In this document: in pieces, positions 1 through 7,039 of the stretch
Numbering within the stretch: position 1 is the stretch's first letter
Layout: every line of letters starts with the position of its first letter
Assembly: GCA_018830465.1 (NCBI GenBank)
Contig: JAHJSI010000021.1
Location: forward strand, 1 to 30,132
Direction of reading: 5' to 3'
From: Patescibacteria group bacterium
GTDB lineage: Bacteria; Patescibacteriota; Patescibacteriia; UBA2169
DNA length: 30,132 bases
The notes under the pieces: generated by a model
The model's database searches: none
Told to the model about the DNA's origin: nothing
The model's input: the letters and a program-made list of their open reading frames with translations, nothing else
Made by a program: the position numbers and the translations under genes

Positions 1-198
1 GGCTTGAGAATTGGAACACCAGCGCTTACAACCCGAGAATTTGACGAAAACGACATGCGTGAAATTGGAGAAATGATCTCCCATGTTGTAAATAATTCAA
101 CAAACACTGATATTTTAGATGGCGTGCGCGATAAAATCAAAAAAATGACAAAAGCCCATCCTTTGTATGAAGGATGGTCCTATGAGTCACCAGAATAA
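1..198 (+). CDS. glyA: Serine hydroxymethyltransferase, C-terminal end (partial)
   Basis: Only the last 65 codons are inside the window; the reading frame is open from base 1 and stops with TAA at 196-198. The peptide starts GLRIGTPALTTREF, which matches the conserved C-terminal 'RIGTPALTTRGF..eDM' segment of GlyA, a PLP enzyme that converts serine and THF to glycine and methylene-THF in the cytosol. The pyridoxal lysine and most of the protein lie upstream of the window. folD follows at 2777 on the same strand, so two one-carbon genes flank the oppositely oriented CARDB gene. Identification rests on this short but characteristic segment. Confidence 0.85.
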   Translation, partial: GLRIGTPALTTREFDENDMREIGEMISHVVNNSTNTDILDGVRDKIKKMTKAHPLYEGWSYESPE

Positions 199-313
199 AA
201 AATTAGGTGAAATATTTTTTTAATTATTTTTTTTAAGAATTGCTTTTTGAGAGAGAAGAAAAGAAATAAGGAGAAAATTTAATTTTTAATTCCTTAAGAA
301 GGGGTGGATACCA

Positions 314-348
314 AAATAGACAGCGCACAAATATGTGGCTGTCTATTT
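314..348. terminator. Bidirectional hairpin between convergent glyA and CARDB gene
   Basis: Perfect 11-bp arms AAATAGACAGC (314-324) and GCTGTCTATTT (338-348) enclose a 13-nt loop. On the minus strand the hairpin runs into a short T run, so it probably ends the CARDB transcript; glyA converges from the other side. The rest of 199-369 is AT-rich with no other gene visible. Confidence 0.6.
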
Positions 349-369
349 AGAAATCAATTAATCTAATTA

Positions 370-2418
370 TTAGCGTGATGCGCCTGAATAGGTAATTGCC
401 TGCATAATATTCCATTCATCTGTTGTTGATGGAGTATGTTTGTAGATACCAGAAAATATTTTGATGCCATTGCGCTCGCTATTTAAGTTCCTATTTTCTG
501 CGCGCTGTCGCAAGCCATATGACATTACAGTAACTGCGGCATTGTCGTTCGGATTATCCATATTTGCGTCCCTAAGATATATTTTCTTAAACTGCGCCTT
601 AGCTTTTAGCTCTGCTTCCTCACTACGCTCAGCTGGCCACCTGCCATTAGCGATTTTAATAGCATCTGAAAGCTCTTCCTCGGTATCAGGAAGCTTATTA
701 AACGCGCTCTTATAAGAATGCATTACAGCAGCTCTCTCGCCCTCTCCTAGATTCTTTGTATCATCATCAACACCATACGTAATAAAGTTATTAATTCTTT
801 CTCTCATTGCTGAAGTGACTTGCTCCAAGCCAGTTGTTAGGTTACGCAAATATTTAATTTCATTTGCCTGTTCTTTTATAGTGCTACGCAACTGCTTTAA
901 TTCTAACAAAATAGTCTCAAGATTATCATTCTTTAATAAACGTGCATTCGTGTTAATTTCTTCAATCTTTGTATCGCGCGAGGCAACAGGGACACCTTCA
1001 AATGGTGATCTTTTATTTACTACATCATATGAATCAGTATAAGTATTGTTGTTCTCGTTTGATTCGGTAATCCTGTTATTGTCATCAATTTCTGCTCTCA
1101 TATAATAGGTACCCGCAGTCTCGGCTTTTAGATCTCCACTAAAGACATCACTAGAAAAACGAAATATTTTGGTTTCGTTTTGCCCAAGTGAGGGAATTTG
1201 CGAACTAATCCTATAATTTCCATAATACATGCCATCGGTATCATAACAAACTGAACCACAATCATTAACCAAAGCTTGATCAGTACCAAACACAAATGTA
1301 ATTGATGGAGCACTATCAAAATCCTTAATTGCCATTCTTATATTCTTTACATACACATCAGCAGTAAACTCCTGCTGGATATAGTTTGACTCTGGATTGC
1401 GGACTATTTTTGTGATAATTAAGTCTGGATTTTCGAATGGGGATATTTGATCCACTACATCATATGAATCAGTATAAGTATTGTTATTCTCGTTTGATTC
1501 GGTAACAGCGCTATTAACATTAACTTTTGCATATAGGTAGTGAGTTCCTGGATCTATTGCTTTTAAGTTTCCATCAAAAATAGTTTCTGAAAATCGGAAT
1601 GGTTTTTCCTCGTTGCTGGCAAGTGTTGTAATTTGCTGACCAATATCATAATATCCATAATAATTCGCATCACCATCACGATTACAACCAACACTACAGG
1701 TTTTTAGTTTATCTAAATCAGTACCAAACCCAAGAGTAATATGAGAACCTGCGACATTTGCTTCTACTCCACCTATATTCTTTATATACACATCAGCAGT
1801 AAACTCCTGCTGCATGTAGGTTGAGTGTGGATTGCGGACTATTTTTGTGATAATTAAATCTGGATTCTCGAATGGGGATATTTGATCCACTACATCATAT
1901 GAAACAGTAAGCATGTTATTATCTTCTTTTGCCTCTACAATTGCGCTATTAACATCAATAGCTGTATATATATAGTAAGTGCCTGCTTGTAGTGCTTCTA
2001 AATTGCCATCAAACACAGTGCTTGAGAACGTAAATGTTTTCTCTTCATTTTTTGCCAGGGTAGTAATTTGCTGACCAATATCATAGTATCCATAATAATT
2101 TGCACCATCACCCTCACGATTACAGCCAACACTACAGCCTTTTAGTTTCTCTAAGTCAGTACCAAACCCAAGAGTAATATGAGAACCTTCTAAATTTGCT
2201 TCTACTACACCGATGTTTCTAATTTTCACATCAACAGTAAATTCTTGATTAATAAAGCCTGATGATGGATGACGGACTACACCCATAATAGATAGGTCTG
2301 GATTTTCGAATGGGGACAAATCTGCGGCATGTACTGCATTACCTGAAAATAGTAATCCACCAAATAATATTGCTACAAAAAAAGACGCAACAAGTATATT
2401 TTTAATGATATAGTTCAT
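370..2418 (-). CDS. Secreted CARDB-repeat surface protein
   Basis: The 682-residue protein has a signal peptide (hydrophobic residues 9-25, likely cleavage after VHA at about 31) and three tandem units of about 145 residues starting at residues 35, 181 and 326. Each begins SPFENPDL and ends with a 'E.NN....SYDVV' motif typical of CARDB (cell-adhesion-related) beta-sandwich domains. Each unit has two nearby cysteines (CSVGC in units 1 and 2), suggesting an exported disulfide. A fourth SPFE at 471 leads to a coiled coil (about 485-540) and a C-terminal helical module (about 545-682) that resembles modules I associate with exported CPR proteins; that last point is from memory. It is probably an adhesin or surface-display protein. 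The gene is monocistronic, with a TGn-TATAAT promoter about 60 nt upstream. Confidence 0.75.
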   Translation of the reverse strand: MNYIIKNILVASFFVAILFGGLLFSGNAVHAADLSPFENPDLSIMGVVRHPSSGFINQEFTVDVKIRNIGVVEANLEGSHITLGFGTDLEKLKGCSVGCNREGDGANYYGYYDIGQQITTLAKNEEKTFTFSSTVFDGNLEALQAGTYYIYTAIDVNSAIVEAKEDNNMLTVSYDVVDQISPFENPDLIITKIVRNPHSTYMQQEFTADVYIKNIGGVEANVAGSHITLGFGTDLDKLKTCSVGCNRDGDANYYGYYDIGQQITTLASNEEKPFRFSETIFDGNLKAIDPGTHYLYAKVNVNSAVTESNENNNTYTDSYDVVDQISPFENPDLIITKIVRNPESNYIQQEFTADVYVKNIRMAIKDFDSAPSITFVFGTDQALVNDCGSVCYDTDGMYYGNYRISSQIPSLGQNETKIFRFSSDVFSGDLKAETAGTYYMRAEIDDNNRITESNENNNTYTDSYDVVNKRSPFEGVPVASRDTKIEEINTNARLLKNDNLETILLELKQLRSTIKEQANEIKYLRNLTTGLEQVTSAMRERINNFITYGVDDDTKNLGEGERAAVMHSYKSAFNKLPDTEEELSDAIKIANGRWPAERSEEAELKAKAQFKKIYLRDANMDNPNDNAAVTVMSYGLRQRAENRNLNSERNGIKIFSGIYKHTPSTTDEWNIMQAITYSGASR

Positions 2419-2483
2419 ATAGTTATTAATTTTAATAATTATTAAAGCTAACTTTAATTTTTTGACTAAAAAATTATATGATT

Positions 2484-2492
2484 ATTATACCA
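2484..2492 (-). promoter_or_regulatory. Extended -10 promoter of the CARDB gene
   Basis: On the minus strand this reads TGGTATAAT, a consensus extended -10 (TGn-TATAAT). No good -35 is seen. The predicted start near 2477 leaves a leader of about 60 nt before the ATG at 2418. Confidence 0.5.
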
Positions 2493-2610
2493 CAATATTT
2501 AAAAATAAGGAAATAATCTTGTATTCCGCCCTTACAAAAATTAAATTTTAAATTAAAGACAAAAAAAGCAAAGAGAGAAAAAAATAATTAAAAAAATACA
2601 TCACCTAACA

Positions 2611-2684
2611 GCGCATATGATGTTTCCCCATTCGCTCTGAGTACAGAGCTACGGAGAACAGGCGTAAAAACTTCTCATATGCGC
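2611..2684. other. Long imperfect hairpin between divergent genes (possible structured RNA)
   Basis: Outer arms GCGCATATGA (2611-2620) and TCATATGCGC (2675-2684) are perfect. Inside sits GCTCTG-AGTA-CAGAGC (2633-2648), with further pairing between the two (GTTTCCCC with GGAGAAC, one bulge). The result is a rod-like structure in either strand. No open reading frame uses it. It lies in the 358-bp gap between the divergent CARDB gene and folD; the rest of that gap is AT-rich apart from the repeat at 2696-2758. It could be a small RNA or a decayed mobile palindrome; strand and function are not settled. Confidence 0.4.
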
Positions 2685-2695
2685 ATACGTTATAG

Positions 2696-2758
2696 AGCCA
2701 TAAAGCCGTAAGATATATAATAAACCTATGGCTTTTAAGGCTTTACGGCTCTATGGCT
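2696..2758. repeat. Inverted heptamer array upstream of folD
   Basis: The left arm (2696-2712) reads AGCCATAAAGCCGTAAG and the right arm (2741-2758) is its near-perfect reverse complement. Both arms are tandem copies of a 7-bp unit of the type AAGCCRT. The array ends 18 bp before the folD start. A TATAAT (2716-2721) lies in the loop. Related arrays precede rnc and trmD. Confidence 0.65.
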
Positions 2759-2776
2759 TTTTGTTAATGTACTATT

Positions 2777-3619
2777 ATGACCAAAGCTAAAATAATCAAT
2801 GGAAAAGCAATTGCGGATGAAATCCGCAAAGAAGCCAGAGACCAGATCGCGAAACTGAATATAAAGCCATGTTTGGCTGTTATTTTAGCTGGAGATGATC
2901 CAGCAAGCCATCTTTATGTTTCAATCAAGAAAAAAGCCGCTGAAAACGCGGGCATTGAAATGTCTTTATATAATTTTGAAGAGGATGTAAAACAAGAAAG
3001 CATAATTAAAACAATTGAATTCCTAAATAAGGATGAAGAAGTTGACGCGATACTTATTCAACTCCCTTTGCCAAATCATTTGGATGAAGACGCGATTATA
3101 CGCGCGATTGATCCTGAAAAAGATGCTGATGGATTTCATCCTGAAAATATAAAAAAGATTTTGTCCTTGAACGGAAAAATCTTCTCTCCTTTAAATATGG
3201 GCATACTTCAACTGATCACAAGCACAAAAGAAAATTTAGAAAATAAGACAGCAGTCATAATCGCGCGCAGTAAAGAGTTTACCTCAACGCTTTCGCGCGT
3301 GCTGGATGATTTTGGAATTCGCGCGCAAATTGTGAATCCTGATTCTTCAGACGCCAAGCGCTCTCTATCAAGCGCGGACATTATAATCAGCGCCGTGGGA
3401 AAGCCAAAATGGATTACAAAAAATGACATCAAAGAAAACTCTATTCTAATTGATGTTGGAACAACTCGCGTCAATGGAAATACAGTTGGTGATATAGATT
3501 TTGAATCATGCTCTGAAAAAGCATCTTACATTACTCCAGTGCCAGGAGGAGTTGGGCCAATGACTGTTGCAATGCTTTTAAAAAATACAATATCTCTTGC
3601 TTGCGGCCGCAAACAATGA
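2777..3619 (+). CDS. folD: Methylene-THF dehydrogenase/cyclohydrolase FolD, divergent
   Basis: The 280-residue protein has the FolD length. It is the bifunctional cytosolic enzyme that interconverts 5,10-methylene-THF and 10-formyl-THF. Visible family motifs are Y47-VSI-K51 (catalytic YxxxK), ILIQLPLP (about 92-99), KDADGFHP (115-122, active-site Asp region) and TPVPGGVGPMT (253-263). The NADP-binding half is degraded: the usual GRSxxVGxP is ARSKEFTSTL at about 163-172, the HSKT stretch is missing, and the usual PCTPxG is FSPLNMG. Folate-site residues therefore look kept while the cofactor site is not canonical. The start ATG has no Shine-Dalgarno; a weak -10 six bases upstream would fit leaderless expression. 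The stop codon is TGA. Confidence 0.88.
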   Translation: MTKAKIINGKAIADEIRKEARDQIAKLNIKPCLAVILAGDDPASHLYVSIKKKAAENAGIEMSLYNFEEDVKQESIIKTIEFLNKDEEVDAILIQLPLPNHLDEDAIIRAIDPEKDADGFHPENIKKILSLNGKIFSPLNMGILQLITSTKENLENKTAVIIARSKEFTSTLSRVLDDFGIRAQIVNPDSSDAKRSLSSADIIISAVGKPKWITKNDIKENSILIDVGTTRVNGNTVGDIDFESCSEKASYITPVPGGVGPMTVAMLLKNTISLACGRKQ

Positions 3620-3625
3620 TATAAT
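3597..3625 (+). promoter_or_regulatory. Promoter at the folD stop, driving the downstream small RNA
   Basis: TTGCTT (3597-3602), a 17-bp spacer and TATAAT (3620-3625) overlap the end of folD. The predicted start is near 3632. There is no coding gene before the terminator at 3741-3770, so the product would be a noncoding RNA of about 140 nt. Confidence 0.55.
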
Positions 3626-3631
3626 ATAGTC

Positions 3632-3774
3632 TCTGTTCTTTTTTTCAATTAGGCAGATCTAAGCTTTGAAGAATATCAGGTGAAACAGTCCCAGCATACG
3701 CTGGGCAAGCCGATATCTTTAGAGTAGCGTCTGCTTAAGCAAAACACCCCGGCGCATGCTGGGGTGTTTTGTTT
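3632..3774 (+). ncRNA. Candidate small structured RNA of unknown family
   Basis: The interval has its own promoter at one end and a strong intrinsic terminator at the other, and no convincing reading frame. It folds as nested stems: GCAGA (3653-3657) with TCTGC (3730-3734), ATATC with GATAT further in, and an apical CCCAGC-ATAC-GCTGGG hairpin (3690-3705). It does not show the SRP RNA domain IV signature, tmRNA features or a riboswitch core that I recognise. Because no plus-strand gene follows, a cis riboswitch is unlikely and a trans-acting RNA is more likely. Read-through from folD is the alternative explanation for the terminator. Confidence 0.45.
3741..3770. terminator. Bidirectional terminator shared by small RNA and tRNA-Cys
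   Basis: AAAACACCCC (3741-3750) pairs with GGGGTGTTTT (3761-3770), extended by GGC/GCT inside. T-rich sequence follows on both strands. It ends the plus-strand RNA and sits 4 bp beyond the tRNA-Cys 3' end on the minus strand. Confidence 0.8.
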
Positions 3775-3848
3775 TGGAGGCCACGACCGGAATTGAACCG
3801 GTGTAAGAGGTTTTGCAGACCTCTGCCTAACCGCTCGGCCACGTGGCC
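3775..3848 (-). tRNA. tRNA-Cys (GCA)
   Basis: On the minus strand the acceptor GGCCACG pairs with CGTGGCC, the discriminator is U73 and CCA is encoded. The anticodon loop is CTGCAAA, with anticodon GCA at 3814-3816. D and T arms are intact; length is 74 nt. U73 and GCA together are the cysteine identity set. Confidence 0.96.
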
Positions 3849-3935
3849 ATATTGCTTTTTACACTGTATATGATTTTATAAAAAAAATCTAGCCCCTGAT
3901 AAAAGCGTTATTGCATTGAACACATTTTGTGCTCA

Positions 3936-4574
3936 TCATCTTAATCCAGGAAATGCGGCTTCATAATGATTAAATACATAATCGCGCGGAACACATACGT
4001 TTAATTGTTCCATGCGCAAATATTTAATTCCAAATTGTTTCGCCTCCTCTCGCGTGTACATCCATATATCAGCGCGATACGGATAGCGCACGTTCATCCT
4101 GTCTTCAACAATAAATATTTTATCTCCGTACTTATCTGGAAATCTAATTAATGTTCCTTTTGGGAGAAAATTCAAAGCAACAACTCCATCCCGAACAGGC
4201 GTCTGCCAGGCGGTTGTAAATGGCGTATCATCTGTCTGGCGCGATTCTGATGAATATGCAGTCACTGTAATCCAATGTTCCGCGACAACAGACGGCTCTC
4301 CTTCTAAAGATAAAAACGCTTCTTGCTTGCTATTAAGCGATTCTTGGCTGATTAAACGCTCTTCGCGAGAAGTTATCATATTATATGAATCAACTGCCGG
4401 CTGAGGGGCTAAAATACTGTATTCATAGGGCATTTTTTCACCATGAGACAGAGCCATATAGTTCTCGTGAGCTGCTAATGAAATATGGGGCATTCCAACA
4501 TTAAAAACCAATGAAAAAACAACTGCCATAAGGCATTTTTTAATGTTATATAATTGCCGTCTTGTGAGTATCAT
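3936..4574 (-). CDS. Exported 3D-domain (double-psi beta-barrel) cell-wall protein
   Basis: The 212-residue protein has a basic N-terminus and a hydrophobic segment ending HISLA (signal peptide or anchor). Its C-terminal half is a 3D domain: WITVTAYSSESRQTDDTP, GTLIRFPDKYGDKIFIVEDRM and YPYRADIWM, with the conserved aspartates of the MltA/YuiC/RpfB-type fold. Such proteins usually act on peptidoglycan outside the membrane. The start is placed at 4574 (MILTRRQL). A longer frame begins at 4670 but would translate through a terminator hairpin at 4611-4636; an ATG at 4529 (MAVVFSL) is also possible. The gene is separated from ruvB by its own promoter and a leader terminator, so it may be controlled by attenuation. 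Confidence 0.75.
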   Translation of the reverse strand: MILTRRQLYNIKKCLMAVVFSLVFNVGMPHISLAAHENYMALSHGEKMPYEYSILAPQPAVDSYNMITSREERLISQESLNSKQEAFLSLEGEPSVVAEHWITVTAYSSESRQTDDTPFTTAWQTPVRDGVVALNFLPKGTLIRFPDKYGDKIFIVEDRMNVRYPYRADIWMYTREEAKQFGIKYLRMEQLNVCVPRDYVFNHYEAAFPGLR

Positions 4575-4610
4575 ATTGCATCTAAACCGCGGATCGCGCG
4601 ATTTAAACGC

Positions 4611-4687
4611 AAAAAGACACCGAATAGTTTCGGTGTTCTGGAGGGGTCGAATGACTCCTTGCGGAAACAAATAGCTTTATCAAGCTA
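4611..4687 (-). promoter_or_regulatory. Leader RNA with intrinsic terminator before the 3D-domain gene
   Basis: Reading the minus strand from the predicted start near 4686, there is a 5' hairpin (TAGCTT-GATA-AAGCTA, 4672-4687), a middle stem that can form from GGAGTC and GACCCCTCC, and an 8-bp hairpin ACACCGAA-ACTA-TTCGGTGT (4617-4636) followed by five T. The gene starts about 37 nt later. A terminator between promoter and gene is the layout of an attenuator or riboswitch. I do not recognise a known aptamer. Confidence 0.5.
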
Positions 4688-4692
4688 ACATT

Positions 4693-4721
4693 AGTATAGC
4701 ACATCTAAACGAAAAAATCAA
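4693..4721 (-). promoter_or_regulatory. Promoter of the 3D-domain gene leader
   Basis: On the minus strand TTGATT (4721-4716), a 17-bp spacer and TATACT (4698-4693). It lies just after the ruvB stop codon. Confidence 0.65.
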
Positions 4722-4729
4722 CCCCTTAG

Positions 4730-5758
4730 TTAATCAAATAATAAATCATCATTGCGGGGATTAGATTGCATGCCCAGATGCGCATACGCGCGCTTAGTTG
4801 CAATTCGTCCGCGCGGAGTTCTTTCTAAAAATCCTAACTGCATTAAGAATGGCTCATAGATATCTTCAATGGTTGCCATTTCCTCGCTTGTCGCGGCTGC
4901 TAGAGTATTTAAGCCAACCGGGCCTCCCTGGAATTTTTCTATAATAGCCGCGAGCAGCTTGCGATCAACCTGATCTAACCCAAGCGCATCAACTTCAAGC
5001 ATTTCAAGCGCTGCGCGCGCCACATCCTCTGTGACAAATCCATCTGCTTTGACGTCAGCCCAGTCGCGGACGCGCTTAAGGAGCCGGTTCGCGACCCTTG
5101 GAGTGCGCCGCGCGCGCTGTGCAATTATTGTGTTCGCTGTTTTTTCAATCTGAACAGACAGAATTTGAGCGCTGCGATTGATGATTTGCGCTATCTCATC
5201 TTCTTCATAAAAATTCAAAGGATAGATCGCGCCGAATCTGTCGCGCAAAGGAGACGAGAGCAAGCTTATCCGAGTTGTCGCGCCTATCAAAGTAAAGCGA
5301 GGAAGATCTAATTTTAATATTCGAGCTGAAGGACCCTTGCCTACAACCAAGTCCAAAGCGCAATCTTCCATTGCAGGATACAAAACTTCTTCAATTGTTT
5401 TGTTCAAGCGATGAATTTCATCAATAAACAATATATCGTGCTGCTCAAGATTAGTCAAAATCGCAGCCAAGTCCCCTGCCCGTTCAATCGCGGGTCCGCT
5501 CGTCACTTTAATATTCACGTTCATCTCGTTCGCGATAACTCCAGCTAAAGTCGTCTTGCCCAAACCCGGAGGGCCATAAAGCAGAACATGCTCAATCGGC
5601 TCATTCCGCTTTTTCGCGGCTGCCATGAAAATTTCCAAATTTTGTTTTACTTTATTCTGCCCTATGTATTCGGATAATGTTTTTGGGCGCAATGTTAAAT
5701 CCAAAGCATTATCTTCATTGCCGCGCGCTTGTGATGATGTTATTCTATGTTCTTGCAT
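4730..5758 (-). CDS. ruvB: Holliday junction branch-migration helicase RuvB
   Basis: The 342-residue protein matches the family length. RuvB is the AAA+ motor that, with RuvA, drives branch migration at Holliday junctions. Motifs: [12 protein letters not shown] near residue 23, Walker [10 protein letters not shown] (62-70), Walker B with DEIH (113-116), sensor 1 ATTR (160-163), the SPLRDRFG arginine-finger segment (169-176), and a C-terminal winged helix ending in TPRGRIAT. ruvA and ruvC are not next to it. The 3D-domain gene downstream has its own promoter. Confidence 0.97.
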   Translation of the reverse strand: MQEHRITSSQARGNEDNALDLTLRPKTLSEYIGQNKVKQNLEIFMAAAKKRNEPIEHVLLYGPPGLGKTTLAGVIANEMNVNIKVTSGPAIERAGDLAAILTNLEQHDILFIDEIHRLNKTIEEVLYPAMEDCALDLVVGKGPSARILKLDLPRFTLIGATTRISLLSSPLRDRFGAIYPLNFYEEDEIAQIINRSAQILSVQIEKTANTIIAQRARRTPRVANRLLKRVRDWADVKADGFVTEDVARAALEMLEVDALGLDQVDRKLLAAIIEKFQGGPVGLNTLAAATSEEMATIEDIYEPFLMQLGFLERTPRGRIATKRAYAHLGMQSNPRNDDLLFD

Positions 5759-5790
5759 ATTAGATTAGGATATCATGTATCTAATAAAAA

Positions 5791-5822
5791 ATGTAGGGGT
5801 CAGGCATGCCTGACCCCTACAT
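5791..5822. repeat. Perfect 32-bp palindrome, probable terminator of the NIF3 gene
   Basis: The 32 bases are exactly self-complementary around GGCATGCC. On the minus strand the palindrome is followed by TTTTTTATT and lies 12 bp past the NIF3 stop, so it works as an intrinsic terminator. Its central 28 bp (5793-5820) belong to the same family as the palindrome inside tsaD at 10277-10304. Confidence 0.8.
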
Positions 5823-5834
5823 AATGCAAATTAA

Positions 5835-6827
5835 TTATTTTTTGCGCGCATTGCGCTTAACACGAGATATGCGGGTAAATCCGCTGCAAGGCACAATTTC
5901 AATTCCTTTTTTCTCTAAATTATCCAATAATAAGTTTAGGCCCAAAGAATCAGACGACATGTGCCCAACCATGATTACATTCAAATGATGCTTTTGCGCT
6001 TCTTCTTTCCATTCTTCTTTTAAATGCATTGAAAGCACTGTGCCGACTCCAGCATGCGCTAATCGCTCATATAATTCTTTTGCTCCATCTGTTCCGCCAG
6101 TAATTTCTGTAACAGCAATCTTGCCCGCAAAACTATCTGAAGATCCGCAGAAAATCATTGGGCCTGCTTTTTGCTTGGCTGCTTCTTGGTATTCTGGAAT
6201 TGTTTTAAGAAATTTCATTACATCTTCAACATACATTAAATCTTTTTCGCGCTTTTTAATTTCTTTAGCAAGGTGTGAGGCCACATGATTATCTGCTGGA
6301 GTATGGATTGACATTATTGGAATATCCAAAATACGAGCAGCGTCAACTGACTGGCCATGATTAGACCCGGACACAGCGCGCTCAATTTCTCCGATTCTCT
6401 TGCGCATTAATTTGTCCGCAATGTTGATTGGAACTCCATAGTTAGCGTATATCTCTGTTTGCAGTTCCATAACTTCATGCAAACCAGCCAATCCGCCGGA
6501 TAAAGGATGGTGTCCGATTATCAAATCAACTGGATTATCAGGATGCTGGCGATTCAGTTCATTGGCAAGCATCACTTCTCCAGTATCAATATCAACTCCT
6601 ACCATTGCTTTTTTGATCTTTTTTGCGAGATCACCATGAAATACGCGCGTATCAGAATATGGATTTATTAAGCGCTCTTCATCGAAATCCGCTTTTTGCT
6701 CTTCTGATAATTTGTCATATTTATCATTTATGCGCTTTAAAATTTCCTTAACCCGTTTTACGCCTCGTAAATCATTTTTTATCCCCTCTGAAATCGCTAA
6801 ACTGTAGATTTGCTTTATTGTCATCAT
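5835..6827 (-). CDS. NIF3 (DUF34)-family metal-binding protein
   Basis: The 330-residue protein carries motifs of the NIF3 family: VDLIIGHHPL near residue 100 (metal-binding HHP), SIHTPADNH near 174 (HTxxD-type), and MVGHMSSDSLG near 287, equivalent to the C-terminal 'GHxxSE' metal motif. NIF3 proteins form toroidal dimetal assemblies. Their biochemical role is unsettled, so none is assigned. The last residues are strongly basic (RVKRNARKK). The N-terminal 50 residues are a lysine-rich helical extension. It stands alone between ruvB and the hairpin RNA region, followed by the 32-bp palindromic terminator. Confidence 0.8.
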   Translation of the reverse strand: MMTIKQIYSLAISEGIKNDLRGVKRVKEILKRINDKYDKLSEEQKADFDEERLINPYSDTRVFHGDLAKKIKKAMVGVDIDTGEVMLANELNRQHPDNPVDLIIGHHPLSGGLAGLHEVMELQTEIYANYGVPINIADKLMRKRIGEIERAVSGSNHGQSVDAARILDIPIMSIHTPADNHVASHLAKEIKKREKDLMYVEDVMKFLKTIPEYQEAAKQKAGPMIFCGSSDSFAGKIAVTEITGGTDGAKELYERLAHAGVGTVLSMHLKEEWKEEAQKHHLNVIMVGHMSSDSLGLNLLLDNLEKKGIEIVPCSGFTRISRVKRNARKK

Positions 6828-6866
6828 ATAATTTAATAAACTAATTGCGTTAACTTACCTTATGCC

Positions 6867-6895
6867 TTGACATCTGTCAATAGATATGATAGTAT
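6867..6895 (+). promoter_or_regulatory. Promoter facing the long-stem hairpin RNA
   Basis: TTGACA (6867-6872), a 17-bp spacer and TAGTAT (6890-6895). The -35 is part of a perfect palindrome, TTGACA-TC-TGTCAA (6867-6880), so a minus-strand -35 for the NIF3 gene overlaps it; the palindrome could also be an operator. Confidence 0.55.
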
Positions 6896-6901
6896 ATCCT
6901 C

Positions 6902-7037
6902 TTAAATAAAAATACCTAAAAAAACCCTTATTACTGCAGTCACGACAAGCATGGGGATACTATTCCAAGTACAAGATGGCTTTCAGCTATCTTTCTCTCG
7001 GAACTTATCTTCTTGACTGCAGTAATAAGGGTTTTTT
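6902..7037 (+). ncRNA. Candidate small RNA closed by a perfect 24-bp stem
   Basis: Arms of 24 bp (6919-6942 and 7014-7037) are exactly complementary and enclose 71 nt. Inside is a second hairpin, AAGATGGCT-TTC-AGCTATCTT (6973-6993). Both ends carry A/T runs, so the structure can terminate transcription on both strands. A promoter at 6867-6895 points into it, which favours a plus-strand RNA of about 135 nt. On the minus strand the same structure begins 2 bp beyond the VanW-gene stop and would end that transcript. No coding sequence is seen. A terminator with so large an internal region is unusual. Confidence 0.5.
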
Positions 7038-7039
7038 AT

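Noticed and set aside
2620..2640. 23S rRNA fragment on the minus strand
   Set aside because: Only CGAATGGGGAAAC matches from memory; flanking sequence does not follow 23S helices, so chance is more likely.
3632..3774. SRP RNA, 6S RNA or a known riboswitch
   Set aside because: The SRP GGAAGG/GCAGCC loop is absent, the 6S central bubble layout is not evident, and no plus-strand gene follows for a cis switch.
4575..4670. Extended N-terminus of the 3D-domain protein
   Set aside because: It would translate through an intrinsic terminator and places the signal peptide far inside the protein.
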